A stretch of 64,000 nt of DNA from Acholoe squamosa (taxonomy: Eukaryota > Annelida > Polychaeta > Phyllodocida > Polynoidae). Below, piece after piece: positions 47,282 to 57,985 of this stretch (positions within the stretch are counted from its first letter, which is position 1; the number at the start of each line of letters is the position of its first letter). Location of the stretch: the NCBI GenBank assembly GCA_949317995.1, contig OX439052.1, positions 39,303,432 to 39,367,431 on the forward strand, in the 5' to 3' direction. The notes beneath the pieces were generated by a model. That model was not told the origin of the DNA. It worked only from the letters and a program-made list of their open reading frames with translations, and ran no database searches. Made by a program: the position numbers and the translations under genes.

Positions 47282-49417
47282 TTAAGCGGATTTCTTAGCA
47301 TGCTTCTTCTTAAGAAGAGCTAGAGCCGACTCGGGAGTGCCGTCCCACTCGTCCAAGTCGACTCCGAATACCCTCATGAACTTAGTGTTCAGGTTGGTAT
47401 TCCGGGTAATTTCCTCCTTTACACGTTTCTCCAGCACGTGCACGTCCATAGCTGCCTTTTCTTGGGCAGCTGCGGCAGCCTCCTCCTGGGACTTTACATC
47501 GCCCCGAATGAGGGTTTCGAGGCGCTGCTTTTCAGCATCCGCGACCTCCTTCATACACAACAGGGTGTCGTTTAGGAGTCCCTGATGAAATTCTGTGGCC
47601 TTCTCATGGACACACTTCTCCCATTGGGTGTAGATGGCCTTCTGGACATCTGCCTCCCCTTGGCGAGATTTCTCAAACCAAATTTCCGCATTACCGGCCT
47701 TAATGGTAATGACGTCTTTTGGTTTCGCAGGTGCAGCGACAGCCTTGGGAGGAGTCGATACAGCCTGTGAACCACTTCCGGGTTTGGGGCTTCCGGACAC
47801 GCCTGCTGATGGTACACAGTAGGCAGGGGGCGCGTTCTGCTTCAATCCCATTTGCAGGTACTGCTCCTGGGTGAAGGTAACTGGCAAGGCGGCTGGAGCG
47901 GATGGGGATCTGGCGGCAGCAGGTGCTGTGGTCTTCTTTGGAACAAGTCGACCATCCTTTCCTACCACCAAGGTCTGGCTCTCAGGTCCAGGTCCCTGGG
48001 ATAAGGATGGAAAGTTACGAGGATTAACTTTCCCAGGTTTAGATACGGCTCCAGCGTATCCGGCAGGTTCGGGCTTCTTGAACACCGGAGTGCCCTGAGC
48101 CTGCTCTGCGGGGTGCCTAGCCAGAGGGGACCTGGAACGGTCCTCTGCTCTGACTTTCGATTTAGCACTGGTGCTCTGACCATTACCGTTGCCGCCACGG
48201 TTTTGATCTCTCCTGCTCCTTTCACGAGCTCTCTTTGCATCCTTTCCGGATTCCTCGCATTTCTGCCAGAGAGACTCGTGCATGTCCAGTTTACCCTTTC
48301 CAGGAGTCAGGACTATCTTTGCTCGGAGTTTCGAATCCTTGGTCTTCGGAACTTCGCAGAGGACTTGGTCCCCCGGTCGAACCTTAGACCAAGCATCCTC
48401 GCTCAGGCTATCGAACTCCTTCATGAGTTCCTGGTGAAGCTCCATGATACGCTTCCGAGCCATCTCCAAACCTTCGGCGTGGCATTTCTTCTGGTGTCTC
48501 GCCAGATCACTACGTCGGCTGTATTGCACCTTAGTAGTACACTTCTTACCCTTCTTGCCATAACTCGGATCACAAATGTAAACCGGGTGATGGCGGAAGT
48601 GGGTCTCGACGAGATGTCTTTGGAACCGAGCTGGAGTGCTCCAGGTCCGGACCGAGACATCACTCGCATCCTGGCAGATAGAGAAGGGACAGGACTTCTG
48701 GTCGTCACCGTACCACTTCTCTAGAGCCCAACGTAGCTTCCTCCTCTGGGTATAGGTATAATACCCTTCGGTATGGTTAAGCATAAGCCACATCTTTCGA
48801 TAGGCCTTGCTCGGATTGGGGTCCTCGTCCGAAAGACGCATCCAATCTTCGTCATCTGACTCATCGTTCTTATTGATTGAGTCCAGGCAGGCATAGAGGG
48901 TAGAGCCGTTCTTCTTTACTCCGTAGGCACAATCGGAGAAGCACGTCGGAATCCGGGTTTTGAATCCGGATTTGGCGTTAGCCCAACGTTTGGCCTCGGT
49001 TTGAGTTGATGGAGTGGCCTTCTCATCATACTCAACCGAGGACTCGTGCACAGACTCCTCGTCAGATGATTCAACCTCCATGGCGGTACTACCAGTGGTT
49101 GAGGTGCTGGGTTTCGGCTCGGCTCTAGCAGAATCCGGGAGATTCTTGAGCTTCCGAGCAGCGGATCGTCGGTTCTTACTGACCTTCCAGTCTTCCTCCG
49201 GTTCCTGGGTTCCGGATGTGCTGGAGGTCGTGGCTTCTACTGGGGTAGTAGTACTGCCGGTAGCTTGTGTAGCACTGGCTGAGCTCCTGGTGGCAAGCTT
49301 CAGGTCGGGGATAGGAGGTGCGGGTACTTCCGCAGCTCTCTTAGCCTCTTCCTGGGCCTCCTGTTCGGCAGTCATACGGCGGACGATAACCGTCCGAAGG
49401 GCTGCAGCTCGGTCCAT
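47282..49417 (-). CDS. LTR-element accessory frame, 711 aa, zinc-finger-like, unknown family
   Basis: This long open frame is on the element's coding strand, downstream of the integrase. The N-terminal third is Ser/Thr/Ala-rich. The middle has Cys/His clusters (CPFSICQDAS, then HLVETHFRHH; CTTKVQYSRRSDLARHQKKC) that look like C2H2-type zinc fingers. It is followed by a basic Arg/Ser stretch, a Pro/Ala-rich linker and a C-terminal coiled coil. No signal peptide or membrane segment is seen, so it does not look like an envelope. It overlaps the neighbouring frame by 46 bp. Function unknown; DNA or RNA binding is a guess. Confidence 0.6.
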   Translation of the reverse strand: MDRAAALRTVIVRRMTAEQEAQEEAKRAAEVPAPPIPDLKLATRSSASATQATGSTTTPVEATTSSTSGTQEPEEDWKVSKNRRSAARKLKNLPDSARAEPKPSTSTTGSTAMEVESSDEESVHESSVEYDEKATPSTQTEAKRWANAKSGFKTRIPTCFSDCAYGVKKNGSTLYACLDSINKNDESDDEDWMRLSDEDPNPSKAYRKMWLMLNHTEGYYTYTQRRKLRWALEKWYGDDQKSCPFSICQDASDVSVRTWSTPARFQRHLVETHFRHHPVYICDPSYGKKGKKCTTKVQYSRRSDLARHQKKCHAEGLEMARKRIMELHQELMKEFDSLSEDAWSKVRPGDQVLCEVPKTKDSKLRAKIVLTPGKGKLDMHESLWQKCEESGKDAKRARERSRRDQNRGGNGNGQSTSAKSKVRAEDRSRSPLARHPAEQAQGTPVFKKPEPAGYAGAVSKPGKVNPRNFPSLSQGPGPESQTLVVGKDGRLVPKKTTAPAAARSPSAPAALPVTFTQEQYLQMGLKQNAPPAYCVPSAGVSGSPKPGSGSQAVSTPPKAVAAPAKPKDVITIKAGNAEIWFEKSRQGEADVQKAIYTQWEKCVHEKATEFHQGLLNDTLLCMKEVADAEKQRLETLIRGDVKSQEEAAAAAQEKAAMDVHVLEKRVKEEITRNTNLNTKFMRVFGVDLDEWDGTPESALALLKKKHAKKSA

Positions 49418-50223
49418 CCGATTAGTGAATTGTTCTGGACATCCACCAATTCCTGCTCGGTTATGTAGAAACCGTCATCCCACTGCTCGAAGTTAGCAGC
49501 GGCCTCTCTGAATTCCTTAGTGGTCCGGCATTGCTGCTGGGTAGCACTAGGGCGTGGGTAGGTCTGTCCATCGGTATCCCAGACACAGCCTACCCAGTTG
49601 ATGTTCGTAGCCTTGACGTTCCACAAGGTTTTGTCAGGCTTCGGATACGCTCCGAGCTCGAAGGCTCGGTTGGCTGCATACACGGTTTCGCGGAAACCAG
49701 CGTCTACCATAAGTCCCCGTTGGAACCACGGCCAGTCTCGAAGCCACTCGGGAGGCATCCTGGTTAGAGGTTCGGAAGACATGACGCCCTCAATAGCCAT
49801 CCTGACTTTCGGGTCCATCCTGACTGGTGTCCCGTCCGCGTAGGTCACTTGTGCCTGCAGTTCCGGGTGGACATACAGGTAGCGACCATCATAGTTGGCT
49901 GGAAAAGGTTCCGCCACTGCTGGCTTCCACTCGTCCTTCTGTCCGTCAACTTGGGTAGTCTCGGACTCAGTTGCTGCGGGTTCAGCGCTCGCAGCCCCTC
50001 CGGATCCCTCGGCCGGGAGTGGAGATAAAAGTTTCTCTGGCTCATTTAGTGAGAATGAAGCCAGCTTCTCCTCGAACGAGCGATCCGTGGGTTCCTCCAC
50101 GTCCATCATCTCGCTCTCTTCCTGTGTTACAGGTGACAAAGCTTCCGGAAAAGCTTCTGCGGACGGAGTCAGCTTATCCGGGTCACCGGATAGCTTGGCT
50201 GCAGCTACGGATTCCTCAGCCAT
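49372..50223 (-). CDS. LTR-element accessory frame, 283 aa, unknown family
   Basis: It starts at ATG 50223 (minus). It has an acidic N-terminal half and a more ordered C-terminal half with many Trp and Tyr residues (PPEWLRDWPWFQRGL, NINWVGCVWDTDGQ). It is not recognised. It overlaps the start of the 711-aa frame in another frame, an arrangement that could use reinitiation or frameshifting. Base composition is more GC-rich than the gag-integrase part. Confidence 0.55.
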   Translation of the reverse strand: MAEESVAAAKLSGDPDKLTPSAEAFPEALSPVTQEESEMMDVEEPTDRSFEEKLASFSLNEPEKLLSPLPAEGSGGAASAEPAATESETTQVDGQKDEWKPAVAEPFPANYDGRYLYVHPELQAQVTYADGTPVRMDPKVRMAIEGVMSSEPLTRMPPEWLRDWPWFQRGLMVDAGFRETVYAANRAFELGAYPKPDKTLWNVKATNINWVGCVWDTDGQTYPRPSATQQQCRTTKEFREAAANFEQWDDGFYITEQELVDVQNNSLIGWTELQPFGRLSSAV

Positions 50224-50399
50224 GACCGGGGAATCACCTACGGGAGTAGAATACTCCTTTTTTTTCGGCTTTTACGGCGCCGGGGCCGACACTGACGGAG
50301 TCTGCCTACTGGGAGACAGACTCTGAGGGCACACAAGGGGTTTGCTAGATGGTAGAATTCAAGAGAGAAGGGGTGACCCGACTGTCCCAAACGCTACCA

Positions 50400-50550
50400 A
50401 AAAACAATATGGCGACAGGCCAGCTTTCGTGACGTCATTTCCCCGCATCCCGCGAGGTCACGAGAGGTCAGCCGAGACTGGACACGGTGACGTCATGCGG
50501 AAACACACGTGCTACAGGCGGAACATAAACAAACTGATTGTTTTTAGGTA
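50400..50550 (-). promoter_or_regulatory. Possible internal promoter of the LTR element's accessory frames
   Basis: Two CRE-like TGACGTCA words (near 50432 and 50490) and an AATATGGCG word lie in a GC-rich stretch 180-330 bp upstream of the ATG at 50223. Promoter function is inference. Confidence 0.3.
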
Positions 50551-50974
50551 ATTATCGCTCATGCCGATGACTCGTCTGGGGATTTAAGTGGAGATTATGG
50601 AAAGCTTAAGCAAATCCACCGGATTATCCGTCCACTACCCATTGGTACATCATGCGGCGGCGACAAATAAGCCTTTCGGGTCAGTTGTCATCCGTTCCTC
50701 TAAATGTAAACATTACACTCGTTGTGTATACAGGTTAGGTCACTGCAGTCCTCTGGGCAATTCGGGGGCTGCGGCGAACGTATCTCCCCTTCTCGGATAG
50801 TTCTTTATCAGACCTGACAGTCTGAAGAGCTTTTTCTAGGTGTTTCTTAGCCTTGGAGACACCTTTCCTCTTCTTCTTGTCTTCACCTGCCGAGACTTTT
50901 TTAACTCCCCCACGCTTAATCGGTGTTGGCGCGGGTGTCACTGATTCGGAACACTTTTTAGGCCTACCACGGCC

Positions 50975-53731
50975 TCACTTCACTGTAGTGTTCTTTACCT
51001 GGTCTATTATGCGATTCTGGTTCAGGATCTTTCCGGAACCTTCACCATACATTTCTGTGGAGGTCTCCCTCCCAGACCATTTCCTCAGTCTGGCCACATT
51101 TGACTTATACAGTCGACCAAGGTCAGATTTAATTATTACGGTACAGTCACTGATAACTTGGGTTACCGTGAAGGGACCATCCCAATTAGACGCTAATTTT
51201 ATGTGCCTAAGTGGTTCATGTAGCCTGAGAACTCTATCTCCGGATTGGAATTTCCGATGCTTTAGATCGGTGTCATATCCAACTTTTTGCCATTTGGCAC
51301 TTTTCTCCAAATCGATCCGGACAGACTCATATGCTTTTTTAAATCTGTCTCTTAAATATTCCACAAAAACTACATGGCAAGGTAATTCCGGGTCCATCCC
51401 TACGACTCCAAATACTAAGTCGGCAGGCATTATCAAATCCTCTCCGAATACCAAAAGGTTTGGAGTACAATTTGTACTTGAATGTACCGTACTGTTATAA
51501 GCATGTGTCACAAAATGGCATTGCTCATCCCAGTCATCCATATGTTCATTTACAAGCGACTTTAGAACTTGGATAAGGGTTCTGTTGAACCTTTCTACCA
51601 ATCCGTCGCTTTGTGGCCTATACGGATTGGTTCTAGTCTTGCAAATAGCTAAGTATTCGCACATACCTTGCCAGAGATTTGATTCGAATTCTCTGCCTTA
51701 GTCACTATGTAACATTAGTGGTACGCCAAAACCGAGTACCCAACCTTTTACAAAGGCTTCGGCACAAGTAATTGCTTTGTGGTCCGGTAGTGGGAATACT
51801 TTAGTGTATTTTGTGTAATAATCACACACAACCATCATACAGGTGTTATCATTAGCGGTTTTGTTCAATCCACTGATGATGTCTACCCCGATTCTTGCGA
51901 ATCTAACTCCGAAAAGTTCTTGGGATAGGGGAAGTTTGCCCATCCCGGGTCCGGGTTTGTTTTTACAACAATCCGGACAGGTGATTACCCATCTTTGCAA
52001 GTCTCTGGTCATGCCAGGCCAGTAGTATCTTTTTGAAAGTCGTGCCAACGAGCGTTTCTTCCCAAAATGACCACTGGTCCGATGTCCATGACAAAAATAC
52101 ATAATGTCATGTCTCATGGCATGTGGTATTACCACTTGCATGATTTTCTCACCATTATTACAATTGGTGTTTCCAGAAGGCGCATACCTAGGGTAAGAAT
52201 TATTTTGATTCCATCCCTGGTTATAGTTATTACCATTTTGATAATTACCACTTCCTGATGGATTATAATTATATCTATATCCATAGGAAGATGCTCTCGG
52301 TTGATACATTCCGTCATTAAAGTTGTTTTGTGGCGGGTTCGGTCTTGGAAAACGTCCATCAGTAGGACCATTACCTGGACCTGAAGATGGGTTCGGTAAT
52401 CTCGGACCTGCTGGTGTACTATGGCCAGGTTGGGAGAAATATGAAGGTGGTGTCAACATATGTCTCATTGGACCCGGTACTCTTGGTTGTGCTACGGGTG
52501 TATTATTATTGGTTCCAGCAGCACTATCGCGAGTCGTTTTAATTTTGTGACTCAGGTCTGGTATTGGTGGTGCCGGACCTATTGTATCCAGCACTGGAGC
52601 TGCTGGTGTAGGTGCGGTTCCACTATCTGCGGCATTATCCGGTTTCTTATAGACTCCGGATACTACATTCTTAGTAGCCCCATCGTCAACGAAAGGGTTG
52701 TATCCAGTTGGAATTGTCTTTCCCAACATTTTAGACACCACAGCTGGATCTATATTACCTATAGTCAACTGGGCAGCTTCTACGTACTTATCTAAGGTTA
52801 TTGCAGTAGTCTGCATTTCCTGAAGCTCATTTGTGAGTTTCTGTCTATCTTCCTCCAGTTGTTTATTGTAAGCTATAATGCCTACTCGGATAGCTTCATT
52901 GTCTTCAGCTTGTTTAGTACACTGAAGTTTCAATTCCTCCAACTCGTTTTGATAATGGCATATTTCGGATTCGAATTTGGCCTTATCATGACTTAGTTGG
53001 TCGTTCGTATCTATGTATGTTTGGATACGGATGTGTCTATTGTCATACTCCTTATTAAATGACTCTCTCATTTCTTAGAGTTTTCGTTCCTCATCCTCGA
53101 GTTCTTTCATGTACTCGCTCCTTCTAGCTTCGAATTCTTTCTGCATGCCAGTTAGGTCTTCTTCTAGCTGAAGTTTTTCATGGAATACTTCATTTTTAGC
53201 TCTGACCAAGGTATTTAGATTCTCGTTCAGAGTTACGTAAGTTTCATTTAACAACGGGACGTCCGGTTGTTTAAATTCTTCACGTTCCGGTACCGCATAG
53301 GTTAAGTCGCCATCTATAGCGCTATAATCTAATATGGGTAATCCGGGTCTGGGTAATCTATAAGGTAGCTCTCCGAATGTTACCCTTTTTGGCATTGGCG
53401 CCGGATGTTCTGGGTTGGTACTACCACCAACTTCGAACATCGAATTAGTTAGCTCGTCAACAAGTGATTGTTGGCTCATTAACTTATCCTGTCTCTGTAT
53501 AGACTGTTCACGTCGTACAGAGTCTGGTAGATTCTCCTCACTATCATTATAGTGGGGTCCGGGATCTCTCCAGGATGTAGATTCCGCATCTTGGGAGTTC
53601 GAATGGTTCTGGAGCACTAATGATCCATTGCCATTCTCCTGGGCAATCAGTTGCCCTACTGGGTTAGCTTCCCTAAGGTTATCTAACCCATGTAGCAGCC
53701 GTTCAGACGTTATGACGTCCGGGCTATACAC
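50975..53731 (-). other. Gag-like coiled coil and integrase region of the LTR element (fossil)
   Basis: The upstream part (from 53731) is charged and coiled-coil-like, followed by a Pro/Asn/Gly-rich spacer. Then come an integrase zinc finger (HGHRTSGHFGKKRS, CPDCCKN), the catalytic core (IGVDIISGLNK; NPYRPQSDGLVERFNRTL) and a C-terminal part with FQSGDRVLRL and NWDGPFTV. These are the standard features of Gypsy-type integrase. The region is broken. Confidence 0.8.
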
Positions 53732-53756
53732 CAGGATTAACTGGTCACGGCATCAG

Positions 53757-54133
53757 TGTAAGGGTCTTGCGGCCTTACGGACCTGGGGGGTTCGGGTCTT
53801 ACGATTCGAAAGAAAGAGTAAGACGGTAATTCAAGTGTATGCCAACGGTTAGTTTATTTCTTAGGGTACACTCACGGCTGCCGGATGGTATGGAACAAGC
53901 AGCTAAGATGGATGAAGAGATAACCTACATGGTGTGGAGGCCTGGAGGGCCTCTGACGTAGCGGCTGAGCCCCAGGCTTTATATAAGGACCCGGGTGTTC
54001 GTCGTCAGATGTCCCCACAGGCCCGGATCGGTGCTGCCACCTATCCGGAACCTGAGGAACGTCCAACGACTCGACTCACCCGCCACGTCAGACGGTACCC
54101 AATTCTACGGTTTAATCAATACGTACCTCTACA
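53757..54133 (-). repeat. LTR (5' LTR in element orientation)
   Basis: 377 bp, pair of 45302-45678. CATC follows at 54134-54137 as the right target duplication. Confidence 0.92.
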
Positions 54134-55284
54134 CATCTAATAGATCCCTCTATTATATAACCTCTTTATGCTACCGGCCTAGTCAGAAACAAATTTCACA
54201 TACTATACACAGTGTGCTAAAAATATCTAAAAAGCTAGTCTAGAACTAAAGAGTTTAAACAGGTGCTAAAATCATTTTGGTTATTCCTAGTCTAAAATGT
54301 GACTAAAAGAGTGCCTATACATGGGTAAAAAACGACATCCGCAACACAGCACCACAGGGGGTAATAAAAAACGAGACATGCGACACAGCACTTTCAAAAT
54401 TCGAAGTACCCCGGAGGAACCCAGATAATGCGTCACGGCACTTTTCTAAAAGTCGACATAGCCTTTATTCTCGGCCCCCATATAGAGGCACAAAAGAGGA
54501 TGTCTGTGCATATTACTGGATGTGTGTGCACTTATTACAGCAAATACGGTATTCCCCTCAAGGCCCGGCCCAAGGCTTTAAGATGGTTATATAAACTAAC
54601 TTAAACACTACCAATAGTGGGGCCCCCAAGGGGACTCACCTGATGTCACAATGGCACCAAGATCATATGTCACGTTTTTAAGAATTGGACATGTCACATG
54701 TCACTTTTAAAGGGTACAATATCGGAATGTCACCTCAAATTGGCCAAATGTCGCCATGTCATTTTTGACCCCGTGGGGGCCACAATAGTGGACATGGTCG
54801 GTTTATGTTTGTTTTGGCACTAGGCAACTAAAGGTACAAGTAGTATTTTCATATGCATACTTGTTATTTACTGGACCCTGTAAGGTATTTCGCTGGGGGT
54901 TTCCAAGAAATTCGGGGGCTCTGCCCCCTGTACCCCATTTTTTTCTTTTTTTCCCCTTCAATTTTTTTTTATGTTTCATCGGGACCTGTACATAAATGGG
55001 GGGTTTTCCCCACAACCAACTTTCGTTAATCGGTTTGTAGAAATATGCGCTGATCTGATTATGGTTTTGGTTTCATGGGTAAATCACTTGGGCATCGTCT
55101 TATAGTCCCAAACTATTAAGATAGTAAATTACTCTATATTTCCTATTGCAGTTATCTATATGCACTTTGTAAACAAGCGCCGGGACTCTAAAACTTGGAA
55201 TACCATGAAGACTTCGTCATTTCACAAATTATGGAATTATGAATGGCCCACCCCCATACAGGAAGCAGCAAAGCATAGTAGTCT
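54134..55284. other. Intergenic, with one dispersed repeat
   Basis: No gene is seen. A GGGGGCTCTGCCCCCTGTACCC-like self-complementary stretch lies near 54915-54938. Confidence 0.45.
54620..54785 (+). repeat. CATGTCGATTTTAAGAAA family repeat, copy e
   Basis: A diverged copy with CATGTCACATGTCAC and CGCCATGTCATTTTTGACC, bounded by GGGGCCCCC and GTGGGGGCC. Confidence 0.5.
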
Positions 55285-55507
55285 TACACTTTATATGCAC
55301 TGTAAAAAATAACTGTTGAATCTAACAGTGAACCTTGTAAAACTGAACAGTGATCCACGTAATTGCATTGCAGTGAAAGAGTGTACTTTTTACTAGAAGC
55401 CCCAGGGGGTAGCACTGTGGTACAAGGAATCTCTGTGAAAATAATAACGGATCTCTGGAGAATTTGGGACAAGGATTCTGCCGCTTTTTAACAACATTTT
55501 CTTACAG
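55285..55507. repeat. CACTGTAA-type dispersed repeat, copy 3, uninterrupted
   Basis: It starts GCACTGTAAAAAATAACTG and ends TTTTCTTACAGTA; the outer CACTGTAA and TTACAGTA are near-inverted. It is the reference copy for 27395 and 28353. Confidence 0.6.
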
Positions 55508-55597
55508 TATAACTCCCGTTATGCCCCTCTTCAAGTCACAGGAACAGGAAATGGAACAGAAAATACTACGCATTTTTCAAGCATATAGGTTGCACTT

Positions 55598-55845
55598 CTT
55601 AGGGCCCCAGATGGGTAAAATCGACAAGGGGACAAGGCCACTTCTTAAAATCGAGAAGGGACATGGGGCTGAGAGACAAGGGACAATGTGACTTCTTAAA
55701 ATCAAAAAGGGACACTGGCTTAGAGACAAGGGACAAGAGCACTTCTTAAATTCGACAAGGGACAAGGGGGTGAGAAACAAGGGACAAGAACCATTTCTAA
55801 TAATCGACAAAGGACATGGGACCCCCCTATCTAGGGCCCTCTTCT
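55598..55845 (-). repeat. CATGTCGATTTTAAGAAA family repeat, copy f
   Basis: On the minus strand, several units of a TTGTCGATTTTAAGAAGTG type, bounded by GGGCCC-type ends with GATGGG and CCCCCTATCTAGGGCCC. Confidence 0.65.
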
Positions 55846-56474
55846 TAGTTTGAAGCATATATGCTTGCAGAGTGACAAGTTCAGGGTCATTCTGCATGGT
55901 GGTTACAAATACAAGTGTCATAATATGGCGCTATGTATGAGTGTAACAGGAGTCAGGTAATTAGGAACATTGGCTTTAACATTTTTGTGCCCAGAATTAT
56001 TTGACGAATTTTACATAATTTTACATTATTTCATGATTGTATAATTTTGTTAATAAGACCTTGCGTTATTTCAATCTTCTTCTTTGATATGGGCTCGGCA
56101 TTACATTTTCTTAATACACATAACCCAGTGAAGACTTTCAGTTAAGGACATGGCATTCCTGGTCAGGTTTGGTAACCATAGTTACCAAAACATTCCATTT
56201 GTTGTCATTTATTGGTATTTGGTCTCTCTTGTGCTATATATACACCCACATTCCCTGCAATCCTAAGACCTGACATTACATTCAAACCTGATTCTGTCTG
56301 CATCTGTTCTGTTACTATATATGTTATAATAGTAACAAGGCATGGCTTATCTTTATGGATATGAACAGTTATTGTAAAATATAATTGGAGTATGGGAAAC
56401 TGTGTGAGTGTGATCCAACATCATTTTGGTACCTGTCAGATTTTAGCTTCTTGGACAGTTGCCCCTTAATGAAT
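55846..56474. other. Intergenic, no gene seen
   Basis: Nothing recognised upstream of the fucosyltransferase-like frame. Confidence 0.4.
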
Positions 56475-56702
56475 CACATAAAATGACTGCTCATTTTCAA
56501 GTTTTGACTCATTGTGCCTGCTATAATGGAGATAAAGCCAAATGAATGGTAGAATCATAATTGGGGGGTCATAAGCATTCCAAAGAGGGTCTAACTTTGC
56601 GGATTGGACCAGTAGAAGTATCTGGATGGAAATTTCTTTCAATACACATGCATTTAAGCCCAAAACCGCGCTTAAATGCGCGCTTGGGCACCTAAGGGCT
56701 AA
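56475..56702 (-). repeat. Dispersed repeat, inverted pair with 60852-61072
   Basis: Shared words include TAGGTGCCCAAGCGCG, CGCTTAAATGCG, GGTCCAATC and TCAAAACTTGAAAAT, in opposite orientation at the two sites. No open frame. Confidence 0.65.
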
Positions 56703-56845
56703 TCTGTACAGATTACCATTTGTCAAATTGGCCATTTGGAAATTCAAATGTATTTGAAAAGATTTGTTGTGGATTATCTTGAATTATCCACACTGATCTC
56801 AGCATTCACACAATAGACCCATGCAGCAAAAAGGGTGACTTTTCC

Positions 56846-57688
56846 ATGAATAGAGTTGTGTTCAGCCAACATTTCAGGATGGGACTATACAGGAAATACA
56901 TCATTCTTATGATATTGTGCCTGGCATTCCTGGTTTTTGTCCTGAATATTAAAAAGCCTCGATGCCACAATCCTCTGCCCCCTGAAACAAAGCATCCACG
57001 TTACATTTATGCCCCTTTTGTAGATCGAATGGGAAACTGGTTGTGGCAATATGCTTCTCTGTATGGAATTGCGAGGAGAACAGGGAGAACTCCCTTTACA
57101 TGTGAGCATGAAAACATTTTGGATATAGATCTAAATCACCTATTTCCAGCTAGGTCCATACCAGTTTATGATAGGAAGCACTGTCAACAAATCCTCAATC
57201 GATACTCCGAGGATACTTTGATAATGACAGAATCAACTCAAAGAGGTGGCCGGGCATACCAACAAGAACTGATTCCCCGAGCAAAAGGTTCGAGTAAATC
57301 CCTAGTCATCATCAAGGGACACCGAGAAAATGTGAATTATTTTCTGGAATATGAAAAGGAAATCAAAGCAGATTTTGTTCTGCAGAAGAGCCTTCAGGAT
57401 CATGCCCAAGTTTATCTTCATGAACTAGCTAAACGTACATCTGCCGTTAGGGATGGGGACTATTCGATCGATACCAATGGTGTAGCCAATCTTGATGGTA
57501 AACCATTTGTTTTTATAAATGTCCATGTGCGTGGGACAGACAAGCTTGTATTTGCTAATCTTAAGCAACCTAATCAGGTTTATTATCAACATGCGATGGA
57601 CTACTTTAGAAATAAATTTGGCGGTAACGTCATATTCAGCGTCTCAACAGATGATCAAAAGTGGGCGAATACAAAGGAGAAAATATAG
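56846..57688 (+). CDS. GT11 alpha-1,2-fucosyltransferase-like protein, C-terminal end missing
   Basis: A single-exon 280-aa frame. Residues about 16-36 (YIILMILCLAFLVFVLNI) are a type II membrane anchor, as in Golgi glycosyltransferases. The stem is short. The GT11 N-terminal motif reads DRMGNWLWQYASLYGIARR, where the family has GRLGNQ.FQYASLY. The donor-binding motif reads INVHVRGTDKL (family V.VHVRRGDY), followed by YYQHAMDYFRNKF and FSVSTDDQKW, as in FUT1/FUT2. These enzymes add fucose in alpha-1,2 linkage to galactose. The family's last 50-60 residues, with the HNTIMS.GTF.WW-type motif, are absent: the frame stops soon after DDQKW. The N of GNQ is kept, but the first Arg of the donor motif is not. 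It may be a pseudogene or an unusual short enzyme. AATAAA at 58154. Confidence 0.7.
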   Translation: MNRVVFSQHFRMGLYRKYIILMILCLAFLVFVLNIKKPRCHNPLPPETKHPRYIYAPFVDRMGNWLWQYASLYGIARRTGRTPFTCEHENILDIDLNHLFPARSIPVYDRKHCQQILNRYSEDTLIMTESTQRGGRAYQQELIPRAKGSSKSLVIIKGHRENVNYFLEYEKEIKADFVLQKSLQDHAQVYLHELAKRTSAVRDGDYSIDTNGVANLDGKPFVFINVHVRGTDKLVFANLKQPNQVYYQHAMDYFRNKFGGNVIFSVSTDDQKWANTKEKI

Positions 57689-57858
57689 CAGAGTTTGATC
57701 ATTCTTTTTGGTTATATAGATGGACACCTTTAAGTGTGGATACATATGCTGATGCAGCTCTTAGGGAAAGGTTTTTAAAACTGCATGGTAGGGAGCCTAT
57801 CTGGACTGGAAACAGGATTAAGAGGACACCTAGAAAGAACCTTCCAAAAAGGGGTTGA
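57661..57858 (+). other. Overlapping open frame after the fucosyltransferase motif
   Basis: A shifted frame continues for about 57 residues (EFDHSFWLYRWTPLSVDT, then ADAALRERFLKLHGREPIW) and ends in a basic tail. It does not resemble the GT11 C-terminus. Either chance or foreign sequence joined to a truncated gene. Confidence 0.3.
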
Positions 57859-57985
57859 GCTACTAGGAATCACCTCACACATTTACCGATAACTTACTAA
57901 TCAAAAAACCTATAAAGAGCATACATAATATCCCTAAGTGTGGCCATTGTACATCCTAGGTACCTCAACATTGTGAAGGGGTACA

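Larger units (their letters stand above)
45302..54133 (-). mobile_element. Gypsy-like LTR retrotransposon, 8.8 kb, fossil, recent
   Basis: Two 377-bp LTRs (45302-45678 and 53757-54133) enclose the element, read on the minus strand. A 4-bp target duplication CATC flanks it. The LTRs differ at only about five positions, so insertion is recent on an evolutionary scale. A purine tract GGGGGAGTGG lies just before the 3' LTR. Recognised parts, in order, are a coiled-coil gag-like region, an integrase and two long open frames of unknown family. Reverse transcriptase and RNase H parts are not recognised. The copy is broken, with at least two breaks, and probably depended on other elements for mobility. 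Confidence 0.88.

Noticed and set aside
48113-48724. Plus-strand frames of up to 203 aa at 47.3-50.3 kb
   Set aside because: They are antisense shadows of the two long minus-strand frames of the LTR element.
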